The notes: generated by a model from the letters alone, not told the origin. Positions 34,735-44,696 are shown, counted from the stretch's first letter. The stretch: 64,000 nucleotides of DNA from R-RK-3 sp031399085 (GCA_031399085.1 JANNOQ010000045.1:124001-188000); one strand, 5' to 3'. Translations and numbers: made by a program.

Positions 34735-35119
34735 GGAATGCGCCTTTCCCTATGGTCAAAATTGCGCTTCGGCGCGAAGCCCCTTTTGAGCCGATATGGG
34801 AAAGGCTCAAAGTAGAAGACTCGAAAGAGCGGAGACACCGGGACCCGCGAGCTTTACGCACGCGACCGTTTGGAAACGCCAAAGCGGCTCCCGTTCAGCC
34901 TCCAACCGAAGCGGTATGGCTTGCTTATAGGGAATTTTTGGCGCTTGGCAAGGGGCAGCGCGGTCGCCTGCAAAAAGGGCTTTGGAGCAAACCGGGCAAA
35001 TTACCTCAACCAATATGAACGAAAGCTTGACATTGAGGATGCATTAGTTGTCTCTGGCGCGCAATGTCGCCAGGGCGGCTTTCATTGTCGGCAATCGCTC
35101 AAGGTTTTCTCTTTCCCAT
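34735..35119. other. Non-coding gap between divergent rpsF and fabD
   Basis: 385 bp with no convincing gene. It must hold the promoters of the rpsF operon and the fab cluster. A TTGACA at 35027-35032 is the only good -35-like hexamer on the plus strand, but no matching -10 is evident at the usual distance. The rpsF leader could carry an S6:S18-binding structure as known in other bacteria, but I could not fold one by eye. Confidence 0.4.
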
Positions 35120-36082
35120 ATGGACATCGCCTTCACATTTCCGGGGCAAGGCAGCCAGTTTGTCGGCATGGGCAAAGACCTCGCCTCCGCCTACCCGGCG
35201 GCGCAGGCGGTTTTCAGCGAAATCGACGATGCTCTCGGCCAAAAGCTCACCGGGATTATGTGGGATGGTCCGATCGAGCAGCTTACGCTGACGGAAAACG
35301 CGCAGCCTGCCCTGATGGCGGTGTCGCTTGCCGCGATGCGGGTTCTGACAGAGGAAAAGGGCTGGAACATCAAGGATGCTCGTTACGTTGCGGGTCATTC
35401 GCTCGGCGAATATTCGGCGCTCGCGGCCGCCGGCGCGCTGAGCATAGCCGACGCGGCGCGCTTGTTGCGCATTCGCGGCAGAGCCATGCAGGACGCGGTT
35501 CCCGTCGGCGAGGGCGCGATGGCGGCACTGCTCGGGGTAGATCTTGAGATCGCCGCTAAGATCGCCGCCGAAGCGAACAGCGTGACCGGCCTCGTCTGCC
35601 AGGTGGCCAATGACAACGCGCCAGGACAAGTGGTGATCAGCGGCGCGAAGGCCGCCGTCGAACGCGCCGCCCTTATCGGCAAGGATTACGGCCTGCGCCG
35701 CGCCATTCCGCTGCCGGTCAGCGCCCCCTTTCATTGTGCGCTCATGCAGCCCGCCGCCGACCGGATGGCCGAGGCGCTGAGCGAGGTGGACCTGCTCGCG
35801 CCGGCGGTCCAACTCATCGCCAACATATCCGCCGAGCCCGTGAGCGATCCCGAGGCCATCCGCCGGCTGCTCGTCGAGCAGGTCACGGGAACGGTGCGCT
35901 GGCGGGAGAGCGTCAGCCGCATGGCGGAGGACGGGGTTTCCACGCTTTATGAAATCGGCGCGGGCAAGGTGCTGAGCGGCATGGTTCGGCGCATCGACGA
36001 GCGGCTCGCGGCCAAGACCATCGGCACGCCCGATGAGATCGAAGCCGCCGGCCTTCCCGCCGCTGCCTTCGCGGCGCGCTAA
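35120..36082 (+). CDS. fabD: Malonyl-CoA:ACP transacylase
   Basis: 320 residues from the ATG at 35120. Catalytic Ser94 in GHSLGE (nucleophile elbow), His205 in SAPFHCALMQ, and FPGQGSQFVGMG at the N terminus. It loads malonyl groups onto acyl carrier protein to start fatty-acid elongation. The frame is open to a TTG at 35048, but those 24 codons do not resemble FabD. First gene of fabD-fabG-acpP-fabF-mltG, a standard type II fatty acid synthesis cluster. Confidence 0.97.
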   Translation: MDIAFTFPGQGSQFVGMGKDLASAYPAAQAVFSEIDDALGQKLTGIMWDGPIEQLTLTENAQPALMAVSLAAMRVLTEEKGWNIKDARYVAGHSLGEYSALAAAGALSIADAARLLRIRGRAMQDAVPVGEGAMAALLGVDLEIAAKIAAEANSVTGLVCQVANDNAPGQVVISGAKAAVERAALIGKDYGLRRAIPLPVSAPFHCALMQPAADRMAEALSEVDLLAPAVQLIANISAEPVSDPEAIRRLLVEQVTGTVRWRESVSRMAEDGVSTLYEIGAGKVLSGMVRRIDERLAAKTIGTPDEIEAAGLPAAAFAAR

Positions 36083-36113
36083 CGCACGGCCTTAAGGCAA
36101 GAGGATCGCTGGC

Positions 36114-36848
36114 ATGTTTGATCTGACCGGAAAAGGCGCGCTAGTGACGGGGGCGACCGGCGGCATTGGCGGCGAGATCGCCAAGGCCCTGAAAGCGCAG
36201 GGCGCCAAAGTCGCCATCTCCGGCACCCGTGAAGACCGGCTGCAAGCGCTTGCTGCGGAAATCGGCGACGTCACCGCATTGCCATGCGACCTGAAAGATC
36301 GCGAAGCCGTCGCCAATCTGGCGGCCCAGGCGGAAAGTGCTGTCGGTACGCTCGACATTCTGGTCAACAATGCGGGCATCGCGCGCGACAATCTCTTCAT
36401 GCGGATGAAGGATGAGGAGTGGGACGAGGTGAGCGCAGTTAACCTCACCGCCACCTTCATTCTCTGCCGCGCGGCCGTGCGCAACATGCTGCGCCGCCGC
36501 TATGGCCGAATCATCAACATCGCCTCGATCAGCGGGGTGATCGGAAATCCCGGCCAAGGCAATTACGCCGCCTCGAAAGCGGGCATGGTCGGCATGACCA
36601 AATCGCTGGCCCGCGAGGTCGCGGCGCGCAATGTGACCGCCAATTGCATCGCGCCCGGCTTCATCGAGACGCCGATGACCGGCGCGCTGAACGAAAAGCA
36701 GGTCGAGGCGATCGCCGCCGCGATCCCGGCCGGAATCTTCGGCAAGCCGGAAGATATCGCCGCCGCCGTCGTTTATCTCGCCAGCGGCGAGGCCCGCTAC
36801 ATCACGGGGGAAACCCTTCACGTGAACGGCGGGATGGCGATGATGTGA
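36114..36848 (+). CDS. fabG: 3-oxoacyl-ACP reductase
   Basis: 244 residues, classical SDR. NADPH-binding TGATGGIG at 12-19, NNAG at 85-88, and the catalytic Ser138, Tyr151 and Lys155 (NIASISG, NYAASKAG). It reduces 3-ketoacyl-ACP in the elongation cycle. GAGG about 8 nt before the ATG. It stands 31 bp after fabD and is followed by a 230-bp gap before acpP, which may carry a separate promoter for the highly expressed carrier protein. Confidence 0.97.
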   Translation: MFDLTGKGALVTGATGGIGGEIAKALKAQGAKVAISGTREDRLQALAAEIGDVTALPCDLKDREAVANLAAQAESAVGTLDILVNNAGIARDNLFMRMKDEEWDEVSAVNLTATFILCRAAVRNMLRRRYGRIINIASISGVIGNPGQGNYAASKAGMVGMTKSLAREVAARNVTANCIAPGFIETPMTGALNEKQVEAIAAAIPAGIFGKPEDIAAAVVYLASGEARYITGETLHVNGGMAMM

Positions 36849-37080
36849 GGCCTTGGGATTTCCGGTGCGCGGCGATGGCCAGCCGCCGGAAAGTATGCTA
36901 CCAGCCGGGGATATCGCAAGCTGTTTGAAATGCCTTATTTGGCCTTTCTTTCGATGGTACGAGCCGCATCCGTCGCGTTCCAATGCTTGAGATCACAGCC
37001 TGGCCTTGGGTAGCAAGTGTGAGTTTCGTGATCTGTAATTCTCCGAGCAGGACTTTTGGGAGCAATGGTGAGGCAATAGC

Positions 37081-37323
37081 ATGAGCGAAAATATTTCTGA
37101 ACGTGTGAAGAAAATCGTCGTCGAGCATCTGGGCGTCGAAGCCGACAAGGTGACCGACAAAGCCAGCTTCATCGACGATCTCGGCGCCGACAGCCTCGAT
37201 ACGGTCGAGCTCGTGATGGCCTTCGAGGAAGAATTCGGCTGCGAAATCCCCGATGACGCCGCCGAGACCATCCAAACCGTCGGCGATGCGGTTCGTTTTC
37301 TCGAACAGCACGCCAGCGCTTAA
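37081..37323 (+). CDS. acpP: Acyl carrier protein
   Basis: 80 residues, acidic four-helix protein. Ser38 in GADSLDTVELVM is the attachment site for 4'-phosphopantetheine. It carries growing acyl chains between the Fab enzymes and donates them to lipid A and phospholipid synthesis. Length and sequence are fully typical. fabF follows after 120 bp. Confidence 0.99.
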   Translation: MSENISERVKKIVVEHLGVEADKVTDKASFIDDLGADSLDTVELVMAFEEEFGCEIPDDAAETIQTVGDAVRFLEQHASA

Positions 37324-37443
37324 TTTACAGTCCTTTCTTGAGCAAGGCGCCGCCGGCAGGGGGCCGGGGCGTCCTCCCATCGGAACCACGATGGCAGCCG
37401 AGCTCAAGCAAAGGGGCGCGTTTGTCGCGCATACGGAGGCATA

Positions 37444-38709
37444 ATGCGGCGTGTCGTTATTACTGGCCTTGGGATCGTGTCCCCGCTCGGTTGCGGGGTC
37501 GAGGCGAGTTGGAAACGATTGCTTGCGGGCGAGAGCGGCGCGAGCCGCGTGACCGAATTCGATGTCTCCGACATCAGCTGTCAGGTCGCCTGTTCCATTC
37601 CGCGCGGGGCCTACGCCGACGGCAAGTACAACCCCGACGATTGGATGGAGCCGAAAGAGCAGCGCAAGGTCGACGATTTCATTGTCTATGCGATGGCAGC
37701 CGCCGACCAGGCACTCGACGACGCTGGATGGCACCCGCAATCGGCCGATGACCAAGCCGCGTCGGGCGTGCTGATCGGCTCGGGGATCGGCGGTCTTCAG
37801 GGGATCGAAAAAGCCTCGCTGCTCATGGCCGAAAAGGGGCCGAAGCGGATCAGTCCGTTCTTCATCCCCGGCCGCCTCATCAATCTCGCCTCCGGCTACG
37901 TCTCGATCCGCCACAGCCTCAAAGGCCCAAACCACGCGGTCGTGACGGCCTGCTCGACGGGCGCGCACGCGATTGGCGACGCCGCGCGCTTCATCGCGCT
38001 GGGCGATGCCGATGTGATGGTCGCCGGCGGCACCGAATCGCCGATTTCGCGCCTTGCCCTGGCCGGATTTGCCGCGTGCCGCGCGCTCTCAACCCATTTC
38101 AACGACGCGCCCACTCGCGCCTCCCGCCCCTATGACCGCGATCGCGACGGCTTTGTCATGGGCGAGGGTGCTGGCTTGGTTGTGCTGGAAGAGCTTGAGC
38201 ATGCAAGGGCGCGCGGCGCGAAAATTTATGCCGAGGTCGTCGGCTATGGGTTGTCGGGCGATGCATTTCACATTACCGCCCCCGCCGCCGATGGCGACGG
38301 CGCCTATCGGTGCATGCAAATGGCGGTGAAGCGCGCCGGCATCCGGCCTGCCGACATCGACTACGTCAATGCGCATGGCACCTCGACGCCAATGGGCGAC
38401 GAGATCGAACTGGCCTCGGTTGAGCGGCTGTTCGGCGACGCCGCCGCAACCCTCACCATGTCCTCGACAAAATCCTCCATCGGCCACCTGCTTGGCGCCG
38501 CTGGCTCCGTCGAGGCAATTTTCTCGGTCTTAACCATGCGCGACAATATCGTCCCGCCGACACTCAATCTGGACAATCCTTCTGTCGAGACGCGCATTGA
38601 TCTCGTGCCGCATAAGGCACGGGCCAAGAAAGTGAATACGGTGTTGAGCAATTCCTTCGGCTTCGGCGGCACGAATGCATCGCTGATTTTCCGCCGCGTT
38701 GCCGACTGA
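37444..38709 (+). CDS. fabF: Beta-ketoacyl-ACP synthase II
   Basis: 421 residues, thiolase fold. The catalytic triad is intact: Cys170 (VVTACSTGAHA), His311 (NAHGTSTP) and His348 (SSIGHLLGAAG). It condenses malonyl-ACP with acyl-ACP to elongate fatty acids and controls the 16:1 to 18:1 step that gives the cis-vaccenate typical of alphaproteobacterial membranes. GGAGG 5 nt before the ATG gives a strong start. Confidence 0.98.
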   Translation: MRRVVITGLGIVSPLGCGVEASWKRLLAGESGASRVTEFDVSDISCQVACSIPRGAYADGKYNPDDWMEPKEQRKVDDFIVYAMAAADQALDDAGWHPQSADDQAASGVLIGSGIGGLQGIEKASLLMAEKGPKRISPFFIPGRLINLASGYVSIRHSLKGPNHAVVTACSTGAHAIGDAARFIALGDADVMVAGGTESPISRLALAGFAACRALSTHFNDAPTRASRPYDRDRDGFVMGEGAGLVVLEELEHARARGAKIYAEVVGYGLSGDAFHITAPAADGDGAYRCMQMAVKRAGIRPADIDYVNAHGTSTPMGDEIELASVERLFGDAAATLTMSSTKSSIGHLLGAAGSVEAIFSVLTMRDNIVPPTLNLDNPSVETRIDLVPHKARAKKVNTVLSNSFGFGGTNASLIFRRVAD

Positions 38710-38814
38710 CCGCCGCTTGAGGCATTGTCAGACGTCGGTAAGCAGCCTAACCTAGCTTTCGCCATAATTGGTTGGTCATTCTTGCCGTGATTTGGGTGGG
38801 AGAGCGTATCCACA

Positions 38815-40167
38815 ATGCCGGGCGACAATCGTCAATGGGGTAACGATCGCGGGTATCAAAGTGGAGGCTACCTCACGGCGAACCGCGACTATGGCGCTTT
38901 GCCGCGCAGCCCGGCGGAAGCGCTTGAACCCGACCATGCGCCCATGCCTCCGATCAACATGCGAGGCTGGCGTCAGCGCCCCATTGTGAGAATCCTCAAC
39001 AATATCATCACGCTGCTTTTTGTCGGCGTCATCGGCCTGGCGGTGCTGTTCTATTTCGTCCGCACGCAATTCGACCAACCTGGGCCGCTCGGCTATTCGA
39101 CGGTTGTCGTGGTTCCCAAGGGCGAAGGCGTCCGCGAAATCGCCAGCCGGCTGGAGCGGGAAGGCGTCATTTCGGACCAGCGCATTTTCGTGGCGGCCGT
39201 GCTGGTCTACTTTCAGGCGCAGTCCAAACTGAAGGCCGGCGAATACGCCATCAAGAAAAATGCGAGTATGCGGAACGTGCTCGACGCCCTCGTCGAAGGT
39301 AAGGCGATCCTGCATACGGTATCCATTCCCGAGGGGCTGACTAGCTATCAGGTCGTGGAACGGCTGAACGCCCACTCCGAGTTGACCGGCAGGATCGACC
39401 TCATTCCGCCGGAGGGGAGCGTTTTGCCCGATACCTACCGCTTCGCGCGGGGGACCGACCGGCGCGAGCTGATCGCCCGGATGCAGAACGAGCAGCGCAA
39501 ATTCATGGAAATGATCTGGCCCAAACGCGCCACCGGCCTTCCCATAAGAACGCAAGAAGAGGCGGTGACGCTGGCCTCGATCGTGGAGCGAGAAACCGGG
39601 CGGGCCGATGAAAGGCCGCGCGTGGCGGCGGTATTCGTCAACCGGCTGCAGAAGAACATGCGGCTGCAATCGGACCCGACGATCATCTACGGCCTGTCAG
39701 GCGGCAAAGGCACTTTGGGCCGCCCTATCCTGCGCACCGAAATCGAGCAGATGACGCCTTATAACACCTATACGATGAAGGGCTTGCCTCCGACGCCGAT
39801 CGCCAATCCCGGCCGCGCCGCGCTCGAAGCGGTGCTACGTCCGGCAAAGACGAGCGATCTCTATTTCGTTGCCGACGGCACGGGCGGGCATGCGTTTTCC
39901 GAAACCTATGACGACCACAAGAAAAGCGTGAGCGAGTGGCGCACCATCGAGAAGGAAATCCGAGCCAAACAGGAAGCGGCGGCGAAGGCGGCGGCCCAGC
40001 AACAGGTCGCGGCGGCAACGCCAGCACCTGGCTCACCAGCGGCGACCGCCACGGATAGCACAACCACCATCGTGCCCGGCATCGCCATCACCGCATCCTC
40101 GGCCGACCCTGGCGAAGCGGTTGGCGATGGCGGTATGCCGCTGCCCGTGCGCAAGCCGAAACGTTGA
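38815..40167 (+). CDS. mltG: Endolytic murein transglycosylase
   Basis: 450 residues. One membrane segment (about 60-83) follows a cytoplasmic N-terminal region. The periplasmic part has a LysM-like subdomain (VVVPKGEGVREIASRLE) and the YceG/MltG catalytic domain with Glu258 in ASIVERETG, plus LQSDPTIIYGL and PYNTYTMKGLPPTPIANPG. It cuts nascent glycan strands and so sets chain length. After about residue 395 there is an Ala/Pro/Thr-rich low-complexity tail ending in a basic PVRKPKR. The fabF-mltG order is common in alphaproteobacteria. Confidence 0.96.
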   Translation: MPGDNRQWGNDRGYQSGGYLTANRDYGALPRSPAEALEPDHAPMPPINMRGWRQRPIVRILNNIITLLFVGVIGLAVLFYFVRTQFDQPGPLGYSTVVVVPKGEGVREIASRLEREGVISDQRIFVAAVLVYFQAQSKLKAGEYAIKKNASMRNVLDALVEGKAILHTVSIPEGLTSYQVVERLNAHSELTGRIDLIPPEGSVLPDTYRFARGTDRRELIARMQNEQRKFMEMIWPKRATGLPIRTQEEAVTLASIVERETGRADERPRVAAVFVNRLQKNMRLQSDPTIIYGLSGGKGTLGRPILRTEIEQMTPYNTYTMKGLPPTPIANPGRAALEAVLRPAKTSDLYFVADGTGGHAFSETYDDHKKSVSEWRTIEKEIRAKQEAAAKAAAQQQVAAATPAPGSPAATATDSTTTIVPGIAITASSADPGEAVGDGGMPLPVRKPKR

Positions 40168-40387
40168 GCGCGCGCAACGACCATCCACGGCTTAACCCCC
40201 CCGAACGTTGACAGACTGCGGCCAACGCCAAGCGTTGGGTCGAATCGGACTTTCCGTAATCCGAAAAGCATGATGTAAATGCCTCAAGTTTTGGGGTGTT
40301 GAACTGCTTGCTCGTAGGAGTGCCGTCGATGTCCAGAGCCAGGGGCGCGCGCACTGGTCCTGCCTCCCAAATGGAGGACGCGCTGCA

Positions 40388-41563
40388 ATGAGCCGCCCGT
40401 CAAACGTGCAGGACCGTTTCGTTGCGGCGGTGGAGGCAATCTACAACGCGGCGACGGCGCCTCAATCCTGGCCGCACGCGCTCGAAGCAATCGCGGCGGT
40501 TTACGATGATACCGGCGCCAATCTCACCTATCTGCGCGACGACGGCGCTTCCGGTGCTGTCGTTTCGCCCAGTCTGCTGCCGGGCGCCGCCGAATATAAT
40601 GAGACCTGGTGGCGGCACGATATTCGAACCCAGCGTGCGACGGAACGGGGGTACTGGTCCGCCGAGACCGTGATCACCGACGAGCATCTGGTGACCGAAG
40701 CGGAGATTTATGGCCACCCGTTCTATACCGAGTTCCTCGCCAAATTCGGGCTTCGCTGGTCCGCGAGCGTCGCGATCTCGCCGGATCCGCATGTGCAGGT
40801 GGGGCTTACGGTGCAGCGGTCGGCCCGGAAAACGCCGTTCTCGGAGGAGGAATGCGCCACCATTGCCCGGCTCGGCCATCACGCCGAGCAGTCATTGCGG
40901 CTCAGTCTTCAGCTTATGAATGCCGAAGTCGCCGGTGTCGGGCTGCGGGACGCGCTCGATAACATCGGCCTGGCGGTTTTTCTCTTGGACGGGCTGCGGC
41001 GTGTCATCTTCAGCAACGCTGCTGGCAAGCGGATCATCGGGCGGGGGCTTGAGGTCTTCGAGGAGCGGTTGACAGCTTCGGCGCCGTCCGAGCGCGCCGG
41101 ATTGGACATTGCCCTGTCCTCGATGACCGCAAGCGAGCCGCGCGGCTTTTTCGATCATCCCAAGCCTATTCTGCTCAAACGACCGCAATCCGATTTCCAG
41201 CTTATGCTCTACCTGATGCCGCTGCGGGCGGTGGATGAGCCCGGGCTCACGGATTTTCTCGTCCGCACGCGCGCCATCGTCATCGCCATCGAATTGCGCC
41301 CGCATGAACCTGCCGATCCCTCGCTGGTCCGCGACCTTCTGGGCCTGACGCTTGGCGAGGCGCGGGTAGCCGCGCTGATCGGTTCAGGCGTTTCCCCCAA
41401 AGAAGCGGCCAGCCGGCTCGGCATTACAGAAGGCACCGTGCGCACGGTGCTGAAGCGCGTTTTCGTCAAGGCCGGCGTCTCCCGCCAGAGCGAACTTGCA
41501 GTGCTTTTGACCAACATATCGCGTGGGCAACCGGCCTCGCAAATGAGGCGACCGAGCGCCTAA
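40388..41563 (+). CDS. LuxR-type helix-turn-helix transcriptional regulator
   Basis: 391 residues. The C-terminal 65 residues (from about 312, LLGLTLGEARVAALIGSGVS) form a LuxR/FixJ winged helix, with KEAASRLGITEGTVRTVLKR as the recognition region. The N-terminal 300 residues look like GAF/PAS-type sensing modules (about 5-160 and 190-300: NIGLAVFLLDGLRRVIFSNA is PAS-like). It has no receiver aspartate and no acyl-homoserine-lactone-binding pattern. The signal and targets are unknown. Convergent with the outer-membrane protein gene, with a stem-loop between. Confidence 0.85.
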   Translation: MSRPSNVQDRFVAAVEAIYNAATAPQSWPHALEAIAAVYDDTGANLTYLRDDGASGAVVSPSLLPGAAEYNETWWRHDIRTQRATERGYWSAETVITDEHLVTEAEIYGHPFYTEFLAKFGLRWSASVAISPDPHVQVGLTVQRSARKTPFSEEECATIARLGHHAEQSLRLSLQLMNAEVAGVGLRDALDNIGLAVFLLDGLRRVIFSNAAGKRIIGRGLEVFEERLTASAPSERAGLDIALSSMTASEPRGFFDHPKPILLKRPQSDFQLMLYLMPLRAVDEPGLTDFLVRTRAIVIAIELRPHEPADPSLVRDLLGLTLGEARVAALIGSGVSPKEAASRLGITEGTVRTVLKRVFVKAGVSRQSELAVLLTNISRGQPASQMRRPSA

Positions 41564-41587
41564 TTCAGCCTTTCGCGTCGTAGAGTG

Positions 41588-41623
41588 GAGAAAGCCCGGC
41601 GTCGGCTTCCGCCGCGCTTTCTC
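41588..41623. terminator. Candidate bidirectional stem-loop between LuxR-type and Omp genes
   Basis: GAGAAAGC at 41588-41595 pairs with GCTTTCTC at 41616-41623, and GGCG/CGCC can pair further inside. It lies between the two convergent stop codons. Neither side has a good U tract, so it may be a weak or Rho-assisted terminator. Confidence 0.5.
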
Positions 41624-41639
41624 AAATGAAGCATCACGC

Positions 41640-42419
41640 CTATCTCAGCGGCTCATACACACGCTGAAGGCTGTAGTTCACGCCGACCTTCACGGTGTGG
41701 AGATCGTTTTCGTGCTGGAAAACGTCGCCGTCAAGATTTCGCGAGTGGTCTTCGCCGAAATCCATATAGAGATATTCGATCTTCATCGACAGGTCGCGCT
41801 GGAATGCGTATTCGATGCCAAGGCCCAGCGCCCAGCCTGTGTGTACCTCCTGGATCTTGGTAAAATCGGTGCCGTCTGTGAGGCCTCCGTCAAGATCGCC
41901 GGCACGATTTTCGATGTCCGCGAAGGCGAGCCCGCCTTTTGCATAGAACAGCCAGCGATCCTGGGCATAGCCGAGCCGGCCGGTCAAAGTGCCGTAACCG
42001 CCATATTCGGCGCTCGCGAAGCCGATGCCAGTGCTTTGGCTTTCGTCTGCGCCGAGATAGCCGACATCGGCCTCAAGGCTGAAAACGAAGGCGTCGAACT
42101 GCCAATTATAGCCCAGCGTGACCCCAGCCATCCAGCCGGCGGGATCGAATGAGATGCCATCCCCACCGTCGAATGCATCGCCATTCCCCGCCCCGGCATC
42201 GTTAAAGGACGAGGATGAGCCCGAGCCGTAGCCGAGATGGCCGCCGAGATAGAAGCCGTTCCAGGAAAAATAGGATTGGGGAACCACGATCGCATCGTCC
42301 CCATCCTTATAACTTCGATTGTAATCCCTAAGGTCCGCCGCGCTGGCCGGGCCCCAGCCGACGGCCGCAAAGGCCAACGCAACGCCTATACGCGACGCCA
42401 CATACACAGAGTTCCGCAT
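41640..42419 (-). CDS. Omp25/31-like outer-membrane beta-barrel protein
   Basis: 259 residues from the ATG at 42419. A signal peptide (about 1-28, ending GPASA-AD) is followed by SWNGFYLGGHLGYGSGSSS, the usual start of the eight-stranded OmpA-like barrels of Rhizobiales, then alternating strands (GWMAGVTLGYNWQFDAFVF, RWLFYAKGGLAFADIEN, GWALGLGIEYAFQRDLSMKI). The final strand reads HTVKVGVNYSLQ and is followed by a short extension rather than ending in Phe. A structural or adhesion role at the cell surface is likely; no specific ligand is known. The frame extends 11 codons upstream, but those lie before the signal peptide. Confidence 0.9.
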   Translation of the reverse strand: MRNSVYVASRIGVALAFAAVGWGPASAADLRDYNRSYKDGDDAIVVPQSYFSWNGFYLGGHLGYGSGSSSSFNDAGAGNGDAFDGGDGISFDPAGWMAGVTLGYNWQFDAFVFSLEADVGYLGADESQSTGIGFASAEYGGYGTLTGRLGYAQDRWLFYAKGGLAFADIENRAGDLDGGLTDGTDFTKIQEVHTGWALGLGIEYAFQRDLSMKIEYLYMDFGEDHSRNLDGDVFQHENDLHTVKVGVNYSLQRVYEPLR

Positions 42420-42706
42420 ACTGATCTCACACTTCTGATACTGTCTGAACAAACGCCACAGCCCCTTTCACCATTCGCTGAAGCGTCTTCAACGCATACG
42501 CCACGGTTTCAGCGAGATAGCAAGGGCAGTTGCACTGTATAAAACTTTCTCGCTAAGGTTGTTTTTTAATTCTGGCTTATTCAACTGAAAATTGCGGATT
42601 TGCTGCCGCCTGCGGCCATTCTGCAACTTTGAGCGAAAACGTCCTGCCTGTTCACTCTGCATACCGGCTTTTCTCGACAGCCGTGAAACCGTAGTCTTGG
42701 ACGGAC

Positions 42707-44539
42707 ATGCAAAATTTGAAAAAGCCGGTCATGCCCTTTTGCCGTCGTGCCATTCGCGCCGATCAGGCCGACCGGCGCCGTCATTTGTCCCGCCCCGTTA
42801 TTACGCTTGTCGCGGCTCTCATTTTCGCGCACCCGGCCAACGCCCAACGAACGGACGATCCGGCTGCGGCGGCATTTATCTCACGTGATGCGCGCTTTCA
42901 CCCGACTGTCGCGCGAAACGGCATGGTCGCGGCGGAGGACAAAATCGCAGCGGATACCGGCGCCGAGATCCTGCGCAAGGGCGGCAACGCCGTCGATGCC
43001 GCCGTGGCAACGGGGTTCGCCATGGCCGTCAGCCATCCGCAAGCGGGAAATCTGGGTGGCGGCGGCTTCATGCTGATCGCGCTCGCCAAGGAACGCAAAG
43101 TCGTTGCGATCGACTATCGCGAAATGGCGCCTGCAGCCGCGACGCGCGATCTGTTTCTTGGCGCAAATGGCGAGGTTGACACCAACAAGGCCCGCTTCAG
43201 CCATGCGGCGGCGGGCGTGCCGGGCACGGTCGCCGGTTTGATCCACGCGCTGGAACGCTACGGCACGATGACCCTTGCGCAGGTGCTCGAACCCGCCATC
43301 CGCCTTGCGGAAGACGGCTTTGCCATCCCGTGGGGCCTGGCCTACGCCTTGGCTGGCAACCGCGAACGCTTCGCCAAGGACCCGTCTTCACTCGGATATT
43401 TTTTTCATCCCGCCCGCAGGTCCTACGAGGCGGGCGAAATCTTCAAACAGCCCGACCTGGCCAAGACGCTGCGCGCAATCGCCGATCAGGGCCGGCGCGG
43501 CTTCTATGAAGGCTGGGTGGCGGATCGTATCGTTGCGGAAATGAAGTCAGGCGCGGGGCTCATCAGGCATGAGGATCTGCAAGCGTATCGCGTGGTGGAG
43601 CGCGAACCTGTGCGCGGCAATTATCGCGGGCTTGAAATCGTCTCCATGCCGCCGCCGTCCTCGGGCGGCGCGCATTTGATCGAGATGCTGAATATCCTCG
43701 AAGGCTATGACCTGAAAGCTGCGGGGCACAACAGCGCCGACACGCTTCACCGCCTCGTCGAAGCCATGCGCCGCGCCTATGCCGACAGGGCAATGCATAT
43801 GGGCGACCCGGATTTCTGGGCGGTGCCGGTGGCGGGGCTGACGAGCGAGGCGTATGCGGCGCGGCTTCGCGAGGGCATCGACCTGACGAAAGCATCGAAA
43901 TCGGCCGATATTTCAGCTGGGACGCCATCCGCCAAGGAAGGCGAACAGACGACGCATTTCTCGGTGATGGATAAGGACGGCAATGCCGTCGCCAACACCT
44001 ACACGCTGAATTTCACCTTCGGCAGCGGCTATTCCGTGGATGGCGCGGGTTTCCTGCTCAACAATGAAATGGACGATTTCTCCGCCAAGCCCGGCGCGCC
44101 GAACGCCTTCGGCCTGATCGGCGGCGAGGCCAACGCCATCGCGCCGCGCAAGCGCCCGCTCTCGTCCATGACGCCGACGATCGTGCTCAAGGACGGTGAG
44201 GCGTTCATTGCCACCGGCAGCCCCGGCGGCAGCACCATCATCACCGTCGTCTTGCAGCTTTTGCTGAACGTGCTCGACTTCGACATGAACATCATGGAGG
44301 CGAGCGCCGCGCCGCGCATTCATCATCAATGGCTGCCGGACATTTTGACAACCGAGCGCGGCATTTCCCCGGACACGCTGCGCATCCTCGAACAACGCGG
44401 TTTCATCCTGCCGCGGGGAAAGGAGGGCCAGATCACGCAGCGCGTCCTTGGCCGGACAAATTCCATCCTCCGCCAGAACGGCTATCTATTCGGCGCCGCC
44501 GATCCGCGCGCAGCCGATGGCGCGATCGCGGGATATTGA
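42707..44539 (+). CDS. ggt: Gamma-glutamyltransferase
   Basis: 610 residues. A signal peptide with an unusually long basic N-region (hydrophobic core about 30-41, ending AHPANAQ) exports it to the periplasm. The precursor self-cleaves before Thr415 (EGEQTTHFSV), the nucleophile of the small subunit. Other motifs: GNAVDAAVATGFAMAVSHPQ, NLGGGGFML, SMPPPSSGGAHLIEML, GSGYSVDGAGFLLNNEMDDF and the ATGSPGGSTII oxyanion region. It hydrolyses glutathione and gamma-glutamyl peptides, feeding glutamate and cysteine salvage. No transporter neighbour is evident. Confidence 0.97.
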   Translation: MQNLKKPVMPFCRRAIRADQADRRRHLSRPVITLVAALIFAHPANAQRTDDPAAAAFISRDARFHPTVARNGMVAAEDKIAADTGAEILRKGGNAVDAAVATGFAMAVSHPQAGNLGGGGFMLIALAKERKVVAIDYREMAPAAATRDLFLGANGEVDTNKARFSHAAAGVPGTVAGLIHALERYGTMTLAQVLEPAIRLAEDGFAIPWGLAYALAGNRERFAKDPSSLGYFFHPARRSYEAGEIFKQPDLAKTLRAIADQGRRGFYEGWVADRIVAEMKSGAGLIRHEDLQAYRVVEREPVRGNYRGLEIVSMPPPSSGGAHLIEMLNILEGYDLKAAGHNSADTLHRLVEAMRRAYADRAMHMGDPDFWAVPVAGLTSEAYAARLREGIDLTKASKSADISAGTPSAKEGEQTTHFSVMDKDGNAVANTYTLNFTFGSGYSVDGAGFLLNNEMDDFSAKPGAPNAFGLIGGEANAIAPRKRPLSSMTPTIVLKDGEAFIATGSPGGSTIITVVLQLLLNVLDFDMNIMEASAAPRIHHQWLPDILTTERGISPDTLRILEQRGFILPRGKEGQITQRVLGRTNSILRQNGYLFGAADPRAADGAIAGY

Positions 44540-44594
44540 ATGCGCCTGGATGGAGGAATTAACGTTGGCTGAACGGCGCTATTTTCCTTGCAAC

Positions 44595-44618
44595 AAGATA
44601 TGTCAATTGAGATATCTT
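44595..44618. promoter_or_regulatory. Inverted repeat upstream of the small Cys-rich protein gene
   Basis: AAGATAT (44595-44601) and ATATCTT (44612-44618) form a perfect 7-bp inverted repeat with a 10-bp spacer, in a 228-bp AT-rich gap after ggt. It could be an operator; the regulator is unknown. Confidence 0.35.
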
Positions 44619-44676
44619 ATAAATATAGCGACAAAGCACAAAGCAACACTTCGAAGTTATTAACCTGGACGCCAGA

Positions 44677-44696
44677 GTTACAAAACGTTACAAAAC
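44677..44696 (+). promoter_or_regulatory. Tandem 10-bp direct repeat upstream of the small Cys-rich protein gene
   Basis: GTTACAAAAC occurs twice back to back (44677-44686 and 44687-44696), about 70 bp before the ATG at 44768. A one-turn direct repeat is the geometry bound by OmpR/PhoB-type response regulators. That assignment is inference from spacing alone. Confidence 0.45.

Noticed and set aside
35027..35055. Sigma-70 promoter for fabD at the TTGACA hexamer
   Set aside because: No acceptable -10 hexamer at 16-18 bp, so it is not listed as a promoter.
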